DNA of 64,000 bases from Paludibacterium paludis (GTDB lineage: Bacteria > Pseudomonadota > Gammaproteobacteria > Burkholderiales > Chromobacteriaceae), in NCBI RefSeq assembly GCF_018802605.1, contig NZ_CP069161.1, positions 1,488,001 to 1,552,000 of the forward strand. The letters run 5' to 3'. Below, piece by piece: positions 16,169-27,874 of the stretch (its first letter is position 1; each line of letters begins with the position of its first letter). Below the pieces are notes generated by a model, which was not told the origin of the DNA, made no database searches, and saw only the letters and a program-made list of their open reading frames with translations. The position numbers and the translations under genes were made by a program.

Positions 16169-18442
16169 TCACGAGCCGGCGCGCTGTTTCCGCAGGGCCG
16201 ACGCCACGCCGACCATGCGGCGCAAGGCTTCCTCCACTTCTTCCCTGCGGCGGGTTTTCAGGCCGCAATCCGGATTGATCCACAGGCGTTCGGCGGGAAT
16301 CACGGCCAATGCCCGTTCGAGTAACTCCCGCATTTCCTCCTCGCGCGGCACGCGCGGGCTATGAATGTCATAGACGCCGGGACCGATCGCATTGGGGTAG
16401 CGGAAATGGCCAAAGGCGTCCAGGAGCCGCATCGCCGAGCGAGAGGTTTCGATGGTGACCACATCGGCGTCCATGGACACGATGGCGGGCAGGATGTCGT
16501 CGAATTTCGAGTAGCACATGTGGGTATGGATCTGGGTGAGATCGCCGACGCCTCCCACCGCGATGCGGAACGCTTCCGCCGCCCATTCCAGATAACCGGC
16601 CCGCTCTCTGACGCGCAACGGCAGGCCCTCGCGCAGCGCGGGCTCGTCGATCTGGATCACCCGGATGCCGGCGGCTTCCAGGTCCCGTACTTCTTCATTG
16701 AGCGCCAGCGCCAGCTGGCGGGCGACATCGCGGCGCGGCAGGTCTTCGCGGACAAAGCTCCAGTTGAGCAGGGTGACCGGGCCGGTCAGCATGCCCTTGA
16801 CCGGCCGGTGCGTCAGGCTTTGCGCATAGCGCGCCCAGTCGACGGTCATCGGCGCCGGCCGGGATACGTCGCCGAACAGGATGGGCGGTTTGACGCAACG
16901 GCTGCCGTAGCTTTGCACCCAGCCCGCGCGCGTGAACACATAGCCGTCCAGCTGCTCGCCGAAGTATTCCACCATGTCGTTGCGTTCGGCTTCCCCATGC
17001 ACCAGGACATCCAGTCCCAGCGCCTCCTGCAGGCGGATGGTTCCGGCGATCTCCTCGCGCATCGCCGCTTCATAGCGCGCGGTGTCGACTTCGCCGCGCC
17101 GCCAGGCGGCGCGCACCGAGCGGATGTGCGCTGTCTGGGGGAACGAGCCGATCGTGGTGGTCGGCAGCGGGGGCAGCGCCAGCGCCTCGACCTGCCTGCG
17201 GTAGCGGAGCGCGAATTCCGTAGCGCGCCGTTCGCTGCCGGGGGTGTGTTCGGCAACCCGGGCGCGGATCTGCGGCACATGGGCGGAGGCATCCTGAGCG
17301 CGCGACCGTTTGGCGCTCTGGCTGGCCGCCAGTTCTCCGGCCACACTGTCCGGGCCATCGCGCAGCGCCTTGCCCAGCGTGGCCAGTTCATTGAGCTTCT
17401 GCTCCGCGAAGGCCAGTTGCCGGCGGACCGCGGCATCGAGATCCACCTCCTGCGCGGCGTCCATCGGGCAATGCAGCAAGGAGCACGAGGTGGACAGCCA
17501 CAGGTCGTCACCCAACCTGGCTTTCAGCGGCAAGAGTGCCTGAAGCGCCGCCTCCAGGTCGGCGCGCCAGACATTGCGGCCGTCGACGATGCCGACGGAC
17601 AGGATCCTGCCTTCCGGCCACGCCGCCAGCCAGCGCGCTGCCTGGTTCGGTGCGCGCACCAGGTCCAGGTGCAAGCCGTCCACGGGAAGGCGGTCGATCA
17701 AGTCCCGGTGATGCTCGACGCCACCGAAATACGTGGCGAGCAGCAATTTGACGGGCGCGTCTCCCAGTGGCCGGTAGGCCTCGGCGAAGGCGTTGCTCCA
17801 GGCCGCGTCCAGATCCAGAGCCAGGACGGGCTCGTCGATTTGCACCCAGGATGCGCCTTCCCGGGCCAGTTCGGAAAGCAGCGAACCGTAAGCCTCGACC
17901 AGCGAGGGCAGCAATGACAGACGGTCGAAGGCCGGTTCGTGCGTCGCGCCAAGCCACAGCAATGTGACCGGACCGATCAGCACCGGCTTGCCATCGATGC
18001 CCAGGGCGCGGCATTCGCGCAACTGGGCGAGCAAGGCGGATGGATCGGGACGGAACACGGTCGACGCGCTCCATTCCGGGACAAGATAATGGTAATTGGT
18101 ATCGAACCATTTCATCATGGCCAGTGCCGGCTGATCGTCGCGTCCCCGGGCCGGTTCGAAATAGGCCGACGGGTCGCTCCAGTCCTTTTCTCCGAATCGG
18201 ACGGGGATGGCGCCGAGCCATACCAGATGATCCAGGACGTGATCGTAAAGAGATGCGTCGCCGACAGCGATGCGCTCGGCGCCGGCCGCGCGCTGTTGCA
18301 GCCAGTGGCGTTGGCGCAAGGCTTGCGCGGCTTGTGTCAGCGTGTTCGCATCGCTGTTTCCGGCCCAGTAACTTTCCAGGGCGAATTTGAGTTCGCGGCG
18401 TTGGCCGATGCGGGGAAAACCCAGTGTGTGCAAAGTGGTCAT
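16169..18442 (-). CDS. metE: Cobalamin-independent methionine synthase MetE
   Basis: A 757-residue enzyme transferring the methyl group of 5-methyl-THF-triglutamate to homocysteine. The N-terminus MTTLHTLGFPRIGQRRELKFALESYW and the C-terminal zinc-site segments THMCYSKFDDI and NPDCGLKTRRREEVEEAL are diagnostic; LPTTTIGSFPQT marks the start of the catalytic barrel. The ATG at 18442 gives the standard family N-terminus. It is divergent from metR with MetR boxes between them, so induction by MetR with homocysteine is expected. Confidence 0.97.
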   Translation of the reverse strand: MTTLHTLGFPRIGQRRELKFALESYWAGNSDANTLTQAAQALRQRHWLQQRAAGAERIAVGDASLYDHVLDHLVWLGAIPVRFGEKDWSDPSAYFEPARGRDDQPALAMMKWFDTNYHYLVPEWSASTVFRPDPSALLAQLRECRALGIDGKPVLIGPVTLLWLGATHEPAFDRLSLLPSLVEAYGSLLSELAREGASWVQIDEPVLALDLDAAWSNAFAEAYRPLGDAPVKLLLATYFGGVEHHRDLIDRLPVDGLHLDLVRAPNQAARWLAAWPEGRILSVGIVDGRNVWRADLEAALQALLPLKARLGDDLWLSTSCSLLHCPMDAAQEVDLDAAVRRQLAFAEQKLNELATLGKALRDGPDSVAGELAASQSAKRSRAQDASAHVPQIRARVAEHTPGSERRATEFALRYRRQVEALALPPLPTTTIGSFPQTAHIRSVRAAWRRGEVDTARYEAAMREEIAGTIRLQEALGLDVLVHGEAERNDMVEYFGEQLDGYVFTRAGWVQSYGSRCVKPPILFGDVSRPAPMTVDWARYAQSLTHRPVKGMLTGPVTLLNWSFVREDLPRRDVARQLALALNEEVRDLEAAGIRVIQIDEPALREGLPLRVRERAGYLEWAAEAFRIAVGGVGDLTQIHTHMCYSKFDDILPAIVSMDADVVTIETSRSAMRLLDAFGHFRYPNAIGPGVYDIHSPRVPREEEMRELLERALAVIPAERLWINPDCGLKTRRREEVEEALRRMVGVASALRKQRAGS

Positions 18443-18494
18443 GAGGGTGATGGCAGGTTGTGATAATGCCAATAGACTAAGTGCGGAATTTTTA

Positions 18495-18507
18495 TGATAC
18501 AAATTCA
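18495..18507. promoter_or_regulatory. MetR-box-like sequence, metE side
   Basis: TGATACAAATTCA matches the MetR consensus TGAANNNNNTTCA with one mismatch. It lies 53 nt upstream of the metE start in the metE-metR divergent region. Confidence 0.5.
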
Positions 18508-18525
18508 TTGTTTTGAATCATTTCA

Positions 18526-18538
18526 TGAAAGCGATTCA
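18526..18538. promoter_or_regulatory. MetR box overlapping the metR start codon
   Basis: TGAAAGCGATTCA matches TGAANNNNNTTCA exactly. Its last base is the A of the metR ATG, a position suited to autorepression, while also lying 84 nt upstream of the metE start. A related TGAATCATTTCA (spacing 4) lies immediately upstream at 18514-18525. Confidence 0.6.
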
Positions 18539-19458
18539 TGTCACGATCACCCCTGGAACGACGTCATTGGCACACGCTGTCCGCCATCGCGCGCACCGGC
18601 TCGCTGACCGATGCCGCCCGCGAGCTGTTCCTTACCCAGTCGGCGCTGTCACATCAGGTGAGAGCTCTGGAATCCTCGTATGGCGTGACGCTGTTCGAGC
18701 GTCGCCGTGGCCGCGGCCTCACGCCCACGGCGGCGGAGCGCCTGATACGCCTGGCCGCCGATATCGAAGCGCGTATCGCCGAGGCCGAACGCGATCTTGC
18801 GCGTATGAAAGAAGGGGAGGCGGGCGAGTTGCGCGTGGCGGTGGAGTGCCACACCTGCTACGACTGGCTGATGCCGTCGATGGATGTGTTCCGGCCCTTG
18901 TGGCCCGGGGTCGATCTCGACATCGTCTCGGGTTTTCAGGCCGATCCGGTGGGGCTGCTGCTGTCGGGACGCGCGGATCTGGCGATTGTTTCGGATGCCG
19001 AAGAGGAGCCCGCCGTCCGTTATTTTCCCTTGTTCAGCCATGAAATGGTGGGGATCGCGGCGCGGGATCATCCGTTGGCGCGCGAGCCGGAATGGAGCGC
19101 CGAGTCGTTCCGTGACACCACCCTGATCACCTATCCCGTCCCCGACTCGATGCTCGATCTGGTGCGCCGCGTATTGCGACCCGCCGGTGTCGATCCGCAG
19201 CGCAGAACGGCCGAGTTGACCGTGGCGATCATTCAATTGGTGGCCAGCCGGCGCGGCGTGGCGGTGTTGCCGTATTGGGCCGTGGAGCCTTACTTGCGCA
19301 AGGAATATGTCGTTGCCCGGCCGATTGCCGGAGGGTTGAACGCCTCGCTTTGCGCCGCAGTCCGGTGCGAGGACGAGAGCCGGCCGTATCTGGCCGATTT
19401 TATCGGAATATTGCGCAAGACCAGCCGGGACACCTTGCCGGGCATTCGGCTGTTGTAA
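18538..19458 (+). CDS. metR: LysR-type regulator MetR
   Basis: A 306-residue LysR-family activator. The winged helix is RRHWHTLSAIARTGSLTDAARELFLTQSALSHQVRALESSYGVTLFERR, and the effector domain has the MetR-like VECHTCYDWLMPSMDVFRPLWPGVDLDI. It is divergent from metE, the standard arrangement, and uses homocysteine as coactivator in known homologues. MetR boxes are present in the 95-bp intergenic region. Confidence 0.93.
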   Translation: MSRSPLERRHWHTLSAIARTGSLTDAARELFLTQSALSHQVRALESSYGVTLFERRRGRGLTPTAAERLIRLAADIEARIAEAERDLARMKEGEAGELRVAVECHTCYDWLMPSMDVFRPLWPGVDLDIVSGFQADPVGLLLSGRADLAIVSDAEEEPAVRYFPLFSHEMVGIAARDHPLAREPEWSAESFRDTTLITYPVPDSMLDLVRRVLRPAGVDPQRRTAELTVAIIQLVASRRGVAVLPYWAVEPYLRKEYVVARPIAGGLNASLCAAVRCEDESRPYLADFIGILRKTSRDTLPGIRLL

Positions 19459-19505
19459 GCGATGTCCTTATTCAAAATGAGGATTTATAAGGCATGCATT
19501 TATCC

Positions 19506-19532
19506 TTGATGTACGGATTGCTGTGCTATACC
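19506..19532 (+). promoter_or_regulatory. Possible sigma70/sigmaS promoter for the prkA operon
   Basis: TTGATG (19506-19511) and TATACC (19527-19532) with a 15-bp spacer and an extended -10 TGC just before TATACC. CTATACC resembles the sigmaS -10 element. It lies 107 nt upstream of prkA. The short spacer makes this tentative. Confidence 0.35.
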
Positions 19533-19638
19533 CAAGAAAAGAGAACCGAAGTCGTGACAGCAACTCTAATACAGCAAGGGGGCCCGTGAATGTACCGCGC
19601 ATTCGCGAGGCCTCCCTGCAACCCGTCAGGAGAGAGCC

Positions 19639-21567
19639 ATGCACCCGGACATCTTCAGTCAGTATTCCTCCCGCTATGACCGGACCCGCGAAGAAGAATA
19701 CACCATCCAGGAGTACCTCGAGTTATGCCGGAAGGATCCGGGCGCCTACGCCACCGCGGCCGAGCGCATGTTGCTCGCCATCGGCGAACCGGAGCTGATC
19801 GATACCCGACACGATTCGCGGCTGTCACGCATTTTCAGCAACAAAATTGTCAAGGTCTATCCGGCGTTCCGCGACTTCTTCGGCACCGAAGAGGTGATCG
19901 AGCAGGTGGTCGCCTATTTCCGCCACGCGGCGCAGGGTCTGGAAGAAAAGAAACAGATTCTCTATCTGCTCGGCCCGGTGGGCGGCGGTAAATCGTCGAT
20001 CGCCGAGAAGCTCAAGGAACTGATGGAAGTCGTGCCGTTCTATTGCCTGAAAGGCTCGCCGGTCAACGAATCGCCTCTGGGGCTGTTCAATTACGAAGAG
20101 GACGGCCCCATCCTCGAAGAGGAGTTCGGTATCCCGCGCCGCTACCTCAAAACCATCCCGAGTCCGTGGGCCGTGAAACGGCTGCATGAATTCAACGGCG
20201 ACATCAGCCAGTTCCGCGTCGTCAAGCGTTTCCCGTCCGTGCTGCGCCAGGTCGCCGTGGCCAAGACCGAGCCTGGCGACGAGAACAATCAGGATATCTC
20301 CTCGCTGGTCGGCAAGGTCGATATCCGCAAGTTGGAGAAGTACGCCCAGGACGATCCGGACGCCTACAGCTACTCGGGCGGTCTGTGCCTGGCCAACCAG
20401 GGTCTGCTCGAATTCGTGGAAATGTTCAAGGCGCCGATCAAGGTGCTGCACCCCTTGCTGACCGCGACCCAGGAAGGCAACTTCAAGGGAACGGAGGGGT
20501 TTGGCGCGATCCCGTTCGAAGGCATCATTCTCGCGCACTCCAACGAATCGGAGTGGAAGCAGTTCCGCAACAACAAGAACAACGAGGCGTTCCTCGACCG
20601 CATCTATATCGTCAAGGTGCCGTACTGCCTGCGGGTCGCCGACGAGATCAGGATCTACGACAAGCTGATCCGCAATTCCTCGCTGGCCAGCGCGCCGTGC
20701 GCGCCGGGAACCTTGCGCATGATGGCGCAGTTCGCGGTGCTCTCGCGGCTGAAAGAACCGGAAAACTCCAGCCTGTTCAGCAAGATGCAGGTATATGACG
20801 GGGAGAATCTCAAGGACACCGATCCCAAGGCCAAATCGCTGCAGGAGTACCGCGATTTCGCCGGAGTGGACGAGGGCATGAGCGGGTTGTCGACGCGCTT
20901 CGCCTACAAGATCCTCTCCAAGGTGTTCAACTTCGATCACAGCGAGGTGGCGGCCAATCCGGTGCACTTGCTCTATGTGCTCGAGCAGCAGGTCGAGCGC
21001 GAGCAATTCCCGCCCGAAGTCGAACAGAAGTACCTGACCTTCATCAAGGAGTACCTGGCGCCCAAATACGTCGAATTCATCGGCAAGGAGATCCAGACCG
21101 CTTACCTGGAAAGTTACTCCGAATACGGGCAGAACATCTTCGACCGCTATGTGACCTTCGCCGACTACTGGATCCAGGATCAGGAGTACCGCGATCAGGA
21201 CACCGGCGAGATTTTCGATCGCACCTCGCTCAACGCCGAACTGGAGAAGATCGAAAAGCCGGCGGGCATTTCCAATCCGAAGGACTTCCGCAACGAGATC
21301 GTCAACTTCGTGCTGCGCGCCCGCGCCAACAACGGCGGCAAGAATCCGGCCTGGACGAGTTACGAGAAACTGCGCACCGTCATCGAGAAAAAGATGTTCT
21401 CCAACACGGAGGAGCTGTTGCCGGTTATCTCCTTCAATGCCAAGGCGAGCGTCGAGGATGCCAAGAAGCACGAGGATTTCGTCAACCGCATGGTCGCGAA
21501 GGGCTACACCGCCAAGCAGGTCAGGTTGCTTTGCGAATGGTATCTGCGCGTCAGGAAATCCTCCTGA
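19639..21567 (+). CDS. prkA: PrkA (YeaG)-family serine protein kinase
   Basis: A 642-residue protein with an AAA-type N-terminal domain (Walker A LLGPVGGGKSSI, K about 118) and the C-terminal PrkA kinase-like domain. SD AGGAG precedes the ATG. In enterobacteria the homologue YeaG, together with YeaH and YcgB, is induced by nitrogen starvation and stationary phase. It forms an operon here with yeaH (63 nt gap) and spoVR (4-nt overlap). Confidence 0.93.
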   Translation: MHPDIFSQYSSRYDRTREEEYTIQEYLELCRKDPGAYATAAERMLLAIGEPELIDTRHDSRLSRIFSNKIVKVYPAFRDFFGTEEVIEQVVAYFRHAAQGLEEKKQILYLLGPVGGGKSSIAEKLKELMEVVPFYCLKGSPVNESPLGLFNYEEDGPILEEEFGIPRRYLKTIPSPWAVKRLHEFNGDISQFRVVKRFPSVLRQVAVAKTEPGDENNQDISSLVGKVDIRKLEKYAQDDPDAYSYSGGLCLANQGLLEFVEMFKAPIKVLHPLLTATQEGNFKGTEGFGAIPFEGIILAHSNESEWKQFRNNKNNEAFLDRIYIVKVPYCLRVADEIRIYDKLIRNSSLASAPCAPGTLRMMAQFAVLSRLKEPENSSLFSKMQVYDGENLKDTDPKAKSLQEYRDFAGVDEGMSGLSTRFAYKILSKVFNFDHSEVAANPVHLLYVLEQQVEREQFPPEVEQKYLTFIKEYLAPKYVEFIGKEIQTAYLESYSEYGQNIFDRYVTFADYWIQDQEYRDQDTGEIFDRTSLNAELEKIEKPAGISNPKDFRNEIVNFVLRARANNGGKNPAWTSYEKLRTVIEKKMFSNTEELLPVISFNAKASVEDAKKHEDFVNRMVAKGYTAKQVRLLCEWYLRVRKSS

Positions 21568-21630
21568 CCGGTGCCGCGGCGCGGCACCGACCGCCGCGCC
21601 GCGCTCCCGATACGGACCAACGAGGCTGCC

Positions 21631-22920
21631 ATGTCCCATATCATCGACCGCCGGCTGAACGGCAAGAACAAATCCGCAGTCAACAGGGAACGTTTCCTGC
21701 GCCGCTTCAAGGCGCAGATCAAGGAGGCGGTATCGCGCGCCATCAAGGGGCGCAGCATCACCGACATCGATAGCGGGGAAAAGGTGTCGATTCCGGTGAA
21801 GGACATTTCCGAGCCGAGTTTCCGTCACGGGCGCTCGGGGCAGTGGGACCATGTCCATCCGGGTAATCAGGATCACCTGCGCGGCGACCGGATCGCCAGG
21901 CCGCAAGGGGGCGGCGGAAGCGGCGGCGGCAAGGCGAGCCAGGATGGGGAGGGCGAGGACGATTTCGCTTTTCAGTTGTCGCACGAAGAGTTCATGAATG
22001 TGTTCTTCGACGATCTGGCTCTGCCCAATCTGGTCAAGACCCAGCTGATGGGCATCGAGGAGTTCAAACCGGTGCGCGCGGGCTACACCAATGACGGCAC
22101 GCCCGCCAACATCAATATCGTCCGTTCCTTGCGCGGCGCGCTGGCGCGGCGGGTGGCGATGGCGGCGCCGACGTTGTCGCGGTTGTCCGACGAGGAAGAG
22201 GAGCTCGATTCTCTGATCGAGGAGGACGACGAATCGGTGCTGGAAGTCCGGGAGAAGCGGCGCCACATCCATCAGCTTCGCGAGAAGCTCGCCGCCATTC
22301 CGTTCATCGACCCGTTCGACCTGCGTTACAACAACCGGGTGCGCCAGCCGCATCCGACCAGCCAGGCGGTGATGTTCTGCCTGATGGATGTGTCCGGATC
22401 GATGGACGAGGCGAAGAAGGACATGGCCAAGCGGTTTTTCATCCTGCTGTACCTCTTCTTGCAGCGCAATTACGAAAAGATCGAAGTGGTGTTCATCCGG
22501 CACCATACCAGCGCCATGGAGGTGAACGAGGAGGATTTCTTCCATTCGCGCGAATCGGGCGGCACCGTGGTGTCGTCGGCCCTGAACCTGATGAAGGACA
22601 TCATTCAGAAGCGTTATGCCGGCAGTCAGTGGAACATCTATGCCGCCCAGGCGTCCGACGGCGACAACTGGGACAGCGATTCGGCCAATTGCGCGAAACT
22701 GCTCGAAGAAGCGTTGCTGCCGTTTTGCCAGTATTACGCCTACATCGAGATCACCGAGGGCGAGCCGCAGAATCTCTGGTATGAATATCTGCGGGTGAAA
22801 GAGCGCAACCGCCATTTCGCCATGCAGAAAATCCATGCGGCGGCCGACATTTATCCGGTGTTCCGCGAGTTGTTCAAACGTCAGCCCGCTGCGGCGATGG
22901 CGGGCAGGAGCGCGCCATGA
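21631..22920 (+). CDS. yeaH: YeaH/DUF444 (UPF0229) von Willebrand A-like protein
   Basis: A 429-residue protein beginning [27 protein letters not shown], with a glycine-rich [11 protein letters not shown] linker and a vWA domain carrying the MIDAS motif [14 protein letters not shown] (D about 253). The middle partner of the PrkA-YeaH-SpoVR system; its molecular role is unknown. The stop overlaps the spoVR start as ATGA. Confidence 0.92.
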   Translation: MSHIIDRRLNGKNKSAVNRERFLRRFKAQIKEAVSRAIKGRSITDIDSGEKVSIPVKDISEPSFRHGRSGQWDHVHPGNQDHLRGDRIARPQGGGGSGGGKASQDGEGEDDFAFQLSHEEFMNVFFDDLALPNLVKTQLMGIEEFKPVRAGYTNDGTPANINIVRSLRGALARRVAMAAPTLSRLSDEEEELDSLIEEDDESVLEVREKRRHIHQLREKLAAIPFIDPFDLRYNNRVRQPHPTSQAVMFCLMDVSGSMDEAKKDMAKRFFILLYLFLQRNYEKIEVVFIRHHTSAMEVNEEDFFHSRESGGTVVSSALNLMKDIIQKRYAGSQWNIYAAQASDGDNWDSDSANCAKLLEEALLPFCQYYAYIEITEGEPQNLWYEYLRVKERNRHFAMQKIHAAADIYPVFRELFKRQPAAAMAGRSAP

Positions 22921-24434
22921 ATCCGATTTCCACCGGTTCGGAATGGACCTTCGATCTGATCACCGCCTACGACAAGGCGATCCGCACGGTGGCGGTGGAC
23001 GAGTTCGGCCTGGATGTCTATCCGGTCCAGCTCGAAATCATCACCGCCGAGCAGATGATGGACGCTTATTCTTCGGTCGGCATGCCGGTCAATTATCATC
23101 ACTGGTCGTTCGGCAAGCATTTCGTCGCAACGGAAAAGAGTTACAAGCGCGGCCAGATGGGACTTGCCTACGAGATCGTCATCAATTCGAGCCCCTGCAT
23201 CGCCTATCTGATGGAGGAGAACTCCATGACCATGCAGGCGCTGGTGATCGCCCATGCCGCCTATGGTCACAATTCGTTTTTCAAGGGCAACTATCTGTTC
23301 CGCACCTGGACGGACGCCTCGGCGATCATCGATTACCTGGTGTTCGCCAAGAGCTACATCGCCCGGTGCGAAGAGCGTTACGGCATCGACGAAGTCGAAA
23401 ACCTGCTCGATTCGTGCCATGCGCTGATGAATTACGGCGTGGACCGCTACAAGCGGCCGCAGCGGCTGTCGCTGGCCGAGGAGCAGGCTCGCCAGGCCGA
23501 GCGGGAGCATTATCTGCAGTTGCAGGTCAACGACCTGTGGCGCACCATTCCGCGCCGCGAAAAGGACGGAGGCGGCAAGGAGGCGCCGCGTTTTCCGTCG
23601 GAGCCCCAGGAAAACATCCTCTATTTCATCGAGAAGTCCGCCCCGTTGCTGGAGCCCTGGCAGAGGGAGATCGTGCGCATCGTGCGCAAGGTCGCCCAGT
23701 ATTTCTACCCGCAGCGCCAGACCCAGGTGATGAACGAGGGATGGGCGACGTTCTGGCATCACACCATCCTCAACCGGCTGTACGACAAGGGGCTGGTGAC
23801 CGACGGTTTCATGATCGAGTTCCTGCAGTCGCACACCAACGTGGTCTATCAGCCGCCGGTCACCGCGTCGTGGTACAGCGGAATCAACCCTTATGCGTTG
23901 GGTTTCGCCATGTATCAGGACATCAAGCGCATTTGCGAAGCGCCGACCCGGGAGGATCGTGACTGGTTTCCCGACATCGCCGGCGGCAACTGGCAGGAGG
24001 TGCTCGCCTTCGCGATGAAGAACTTCAAGGACGAGAGCTTCATTTCCCAGTACCTGTCACCCAGGTTGATCCGGGATTTCCGGTTCTTCTCGGTGCGCGA
24101 CGACGATCGGGATGACAAGCTGGAGATCTCGGCGATCCATGACGAGGCCGGTTACCGGGAAATTCGCCAGATGCTGGCCGAACAGTACAACCTCGGCTCA
24201 AGGGAGCCGAACATCCAGGTGTGGTCGGTGAACATGCGCGGCGACCGGTCGCTGACCTTGCGCCACACGATGCACAATCGCCGCGCGCTCGACGAAGGGA
24301 CGGCCAGCGAAGTGTTGCGCCATGTGGCAAGGCTCTGGGGGTTCGATGTCCGTCTGGAGAGTGTGGCCGACGACGGTTCGGTGGTGCGCCTCTTCGAGGC
24401 GAAAGCACCACCGCATGAGTATGCGGTGGTGTGA
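22917..24434 (+). CDS. spoVR: SpoVR (YcgB)-family protein
   Basis: A 505-residue SpoVR protein, with [53 protein letters not shown] and [22 protein letters not shown] as signature blocks. Known from Bacillus spore cortex formation but widespread in non-sporulating proteobacteria with PrkA and YeaH. Translationally coupled to yeaH by a 4-nt overlap. Its final codons form a hairpin that can serve as the operon terminator. Confidence 0.93.
   Translation: MNPISTGSEWTFDLITAYDKAIRTVAVDEFGLDVYPVQLEIITAEQMMDAYSSVGMPVNYHHWSFGKHFVATEKSYKRGQMGLAYEIVINSSPCIAYLMEENSMTMQALVIAHAAYGHNSFFKGNYLFRTWTDASAIIDYLVFAKSYIARCEERYGIDEVENLLDSCHALMNYGVDRYKRPQRLSLAEEQARQAEREHYLQLQVNDLWRTIPRREKDGGGKEAPRFPSEPQENILYFIEKSAPLLEPWQREIVRIVRKVAQYFYPQRQTQVMNEGWATFWHHTILNRLYDKGLVTDGFMIEFLQSHTNVVYQPPVTASWYSGINPYALGFAMYQDIKRICEAPTREDRDWFPDIAGGNWQEVLAFAMKNFKDESFISQYLSPRLIRDFRFFSVRDDDRDDKLEISAIHDEAGYREIRQMLAEQYNLGSREPNIQVWSVNMRGDRSLTLRHTMHNRRALDEGTASEVLRHVARLWGFDVRLESVADDGSVVRLFEAKAPPHEYAVV
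24406..24431. terminator. Hairpin encoded in the last codons of spoVR
   Basis: Perfect 11-bp stem CACCACCGCAT-GAGT-ATGCGGTGGTG ending 3 nt before the spoVR stop, in the 9-bp gap region between convergent spoVR and dapB. No T-tract follows. It may define 3' ends for both transcripts. Confidence 0.5.
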
Positions 24435-24443
24435 GACGCGGCG

Positions 24444-25637
<1,194 letters not shown>

Positions 25638-25732
25638 TTACTCCGAAGCTTGCAAATTAATGACTGTGAAATTAGGCAAAGCCGGCAAAAGGCTTTATCA
25701 TGGCTTTTGAACCGTTTTCACTTTATATCACG

Positions 25733-26170
25733 ATGAGTAAAGCCAGTCACCTCAAAGATATCGGCCTGAAGGCAACCGGTCCGCGCCTGAAGATCCTCGA
25801 CCTGTTCGAGTCTTCCGACGACCGTCACATGTCGGCCGAAGATGTCTACCGCAAATTGCTTGCGGAGCACATCGACATCGGACTTGCCACCATCTACCGC
25901 GTCCTGACCCAGTTCGAGCAGGCCGGCATCCTGGTTCGCCACCATTTCGAGAGCGGCAAGGCGGTCTACGAGCTCAACAAGGGCGGCCATCACGATCACA
26001 TGGTGTGCGTGAAGTGCGGCGACGTGGTCGAGTTCTTCGACGAGGAGATCGAGGCCCTGCAGGACCGCATCGCCCAGCAGCACGGTTTCCGGATCGTCGA
26101 GCACGCCCTCTACATGTACGGCGAGTGTGCCACGTGCCTGGCCAAGTCGGGCGCCGCTTCCCGCACGTGA
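25733..26170 (+). CDS. fur: Ferric uptake regulator Fur
   Basis: A 145-residue metalloregulator. The winged helix [22 protein letters not shown] and [20 protein letters not shown] is followed by the metal-binding [24 protein letters not shown] and C-terminal GECATC. The ATG at 25733 gives the canonical N-terminus ([20 protein letters not shown]); an ATG at 25700 would add 11 unrelated residues. Overlapping context with bamE (divergent) and aat (1 nt gap). Confidence 0.95.
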   Translation: MSKASHLKDIGLKATGPRLKILDLFESSDDRHMSAEDVYRKLLAEHIDIGLATIYRVLTQFEQAGILVRHHFESGKAVYELNKGGHHDHMVCVKCGDVVEFFDEEIEALQDRIAQQHGFRIVEHALYMYGECATCLAKSGAASRT

Positions 26171-26171
26171 G

Positions 26172-26873
26172 ATGATTTCCTGGCTTGGCCGGGAGCCGGT
26201 GTTCCCCGCTCCCGAAACGGCCCTGTCCAATCCTGACGGACTGCTCGCCGCGGGCGGCGATCTGTCGGTGCCCCGGTTGCTTGCCGCTTACTCCAACGGA
26301 ATTTTTCCGTGGTACTCCGATGAGGACCCCATCCTCTGGTGGTCCCCGTCGCGCCGCATGGTCATGTTTCCCGAACGCTTGCGCGTGACCCGCTCCCTCG
26401 CCAAAACCCTGCGCAACAAATCCTATGAAGTGACGATGGACCGTTCGTTCCGCGATGTGATCGAAGGCTGCGCCGCGCCCCGGGACGGCGCGGGCGGAAC
26501 CTGGATCGTGCCGGAGATGGTCGAGGCGTACTGCGGGCTTTTCGAGGCCGGGCACGCCCACAGCGTCGAAGTGCGCATGGACGGGGAACTCGTCGGCGGA
26601 CTCTACGGCGTGGCGCTGGGACGGATGTTCTTCGGCGAATCGATGTTTTCCCGTGAGCGGGACGCGTCGAAGATCGCCTTCGTGCATATGGTGCGGCATT
26701 TGCAGCGGCACGGTTTCGCGATGATCGATTGCCAGATGCACACGCCCCACCTGGAAAGTCTTGGCGCGAATCCCGTGCTGCGCGCGCCATTTCTTGCTAC
26801 GCTAAGAGAGCAGATCCGCTACCCCCAGGCGGATGCCATGTGGACGTACCACTACACGAATGACCCATCGTGA
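26172..26873 (+). CDS. aat: Leucyl/phenylalanyl-tRNA-protein transferase
   Basis: A 233-residue enzyme that transfers Leu or Phe from tRNA to proteins with N-terminal Arg or Lys, creating N-degrons. Signatures are [66 protein letters not shown] and [10 protein letters not shown]. The ATG is 1 nt after the fur stop. It overlaps bpt by 14 nt. Confidence 0.95.
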   Translation: MISWLGREPVFPAPETALSNPDGLLAAGGDLSVPRLLAAYSNGIFPWYSDEDPILWWSPSRRMVMFPERLRVTRSLAKTLRNKSYEVTMDRSFRDVIEGCAAPRDGAGGTWIVPEMVEAYCGLFEAGHAHSVEVRMDGELVGGLYGVALGRMFFGESMFSRERDASKIAFVHMVRHLQRHGFAMIDCQMHTPHLESLGANPVLRAPFLATLREQIRYPQADAMWTYHYTNDPS

Positions 26874-27585
26874 CGCCGGCCAGTCGGTGGCCATCCATTT
26901 TTACGCCACGGCGCCTTATCCGTGCAGCTACCTTGACGGGAGGCAGGCACGCTCGCAGGTCGCCATCCCCGCCGAGGCGATCGACGCGCGAGTCTACAGC
27001 CAGCTTGTGAAGCTGGGTTTTCGTCGCAGCGGTCACTACACCTACCGCCCGTATTGCGACAGTTGCCTCGCCTGCGTGCCGGTGCGCATCCCGGTGGCGC
27101 GTTTCGCGCCCAATCGCAGTCAGCGCCGGGCGTACGAACGTCACGGAAATCTCGAAGCCGATTTTTTGCCGCTGGCCTACGACGATGAGCACTACGCGCT
27201 TTACCGCCGCTATCAGGCTCACCGCCACTCCGGCGGCGGCATGTCCGAAGACAACCCCGAGCAGTACACCGAGTTCATCCTCAAGAGCAGCGTGGAAAGC
27301 TACCTTGTCGAATTTCGCGAGGCGGGGCGTCTGGTCATGGTCAGTCTGATCGATCGCCTCGACGATGGCATTTCGGCGGTGTACACCTTTTATGAGCCGG
27401 ATCGTCCCGGGACGAGCTATGGCGTTTACAACGTGATGTGGCAGATTGATCAGGCGCGGCGCCAGGGTCTGGCCTATCTGTATCTGGGCTACTGGATCGG
27501 GGATTGCCGCAAGATGGCCTACAAATCCGGCTACCGCCCGCTGGAAACGCTCAAGGACGGTCGCTGGGTCGAATTCCGCGACTGA
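26860..27585 (+). CDS. bpt: Aspartate/glutamate leucyltransferase Bpt (ATE-like)
   Basis: A 241-residue N-end-rule transferase that adds Leu to proteins with N-terminal Asp or Glu. The family Cys-rich block [30 protein letters not shown], and [42 protein letters not shown] are clear. It overlaps aat by 14 nt, so both N-end-rule transferases are made together. The preferred start is ATG 26860; an earlier ATG at 26833 lies deeper in aat. Confidence 0.94.
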   Translation: MTHRDAGQSVAIHFYATAPYPCSYLDGRQARSQVAIPAEAIDARVYSQLVKLGFRRSGHYTYRPYCDSCLACVPVRIPVARFAPNRSQRRAYERHGNLEADFLPLAYDDEHYALYRRYQAHRHSGGGMSEDNPEQYTEFILKSSVESYLVEFREAGRLVMVSLIDRLDDGISAVYTFYEPDRPGTSYGVYNVMWQIDQARRQGLAYLYLGYWIGDCRKMAYKSGYRPLETLKDGRWVEFRD

Positions 27586-27874
27586 GTGGGCGCGCGACGC
27601 GACCGCTGATACTCATCCTCTCTTTAATCCTTCCCTCGACCACCGACTGACAGGACTGTCTTGTCCGGTTTTTCCTTTCCTTGGCGCGCCGCCCGCCGGC
27701 GCGACCATTCCCCCTGGCACGGCGTGCCGAATCCCGGCCCGTCTGTTCTGGTTGTCACATGGCTTTTGTGAATATTTACAATGAATTGATTGCCAAAATA
27801 AGTATTTGCACTGATTTATCTGGTGGATTGTGTGAACAAAATAGCGGCTATTCAAAATGGATTATGAATGATCG
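27586..27874. other. Intergenic region upstream of the two-partner secretion locus
   Basis: No gene is seen in these 289 bp. From about 27760 to 27870 the base composition becomes clearly AT-rich compared with the flanks, as expected for the promoter of the tpsB-tpsA operon. No operator could be assigned. Confidence 0.5.

Noticed and set aside
19825..22836. A 1003-codon open frame opposite prkA and yeaH
   Set aside because: Antisense shadow of two well-conserved genes, with no motif of its own.
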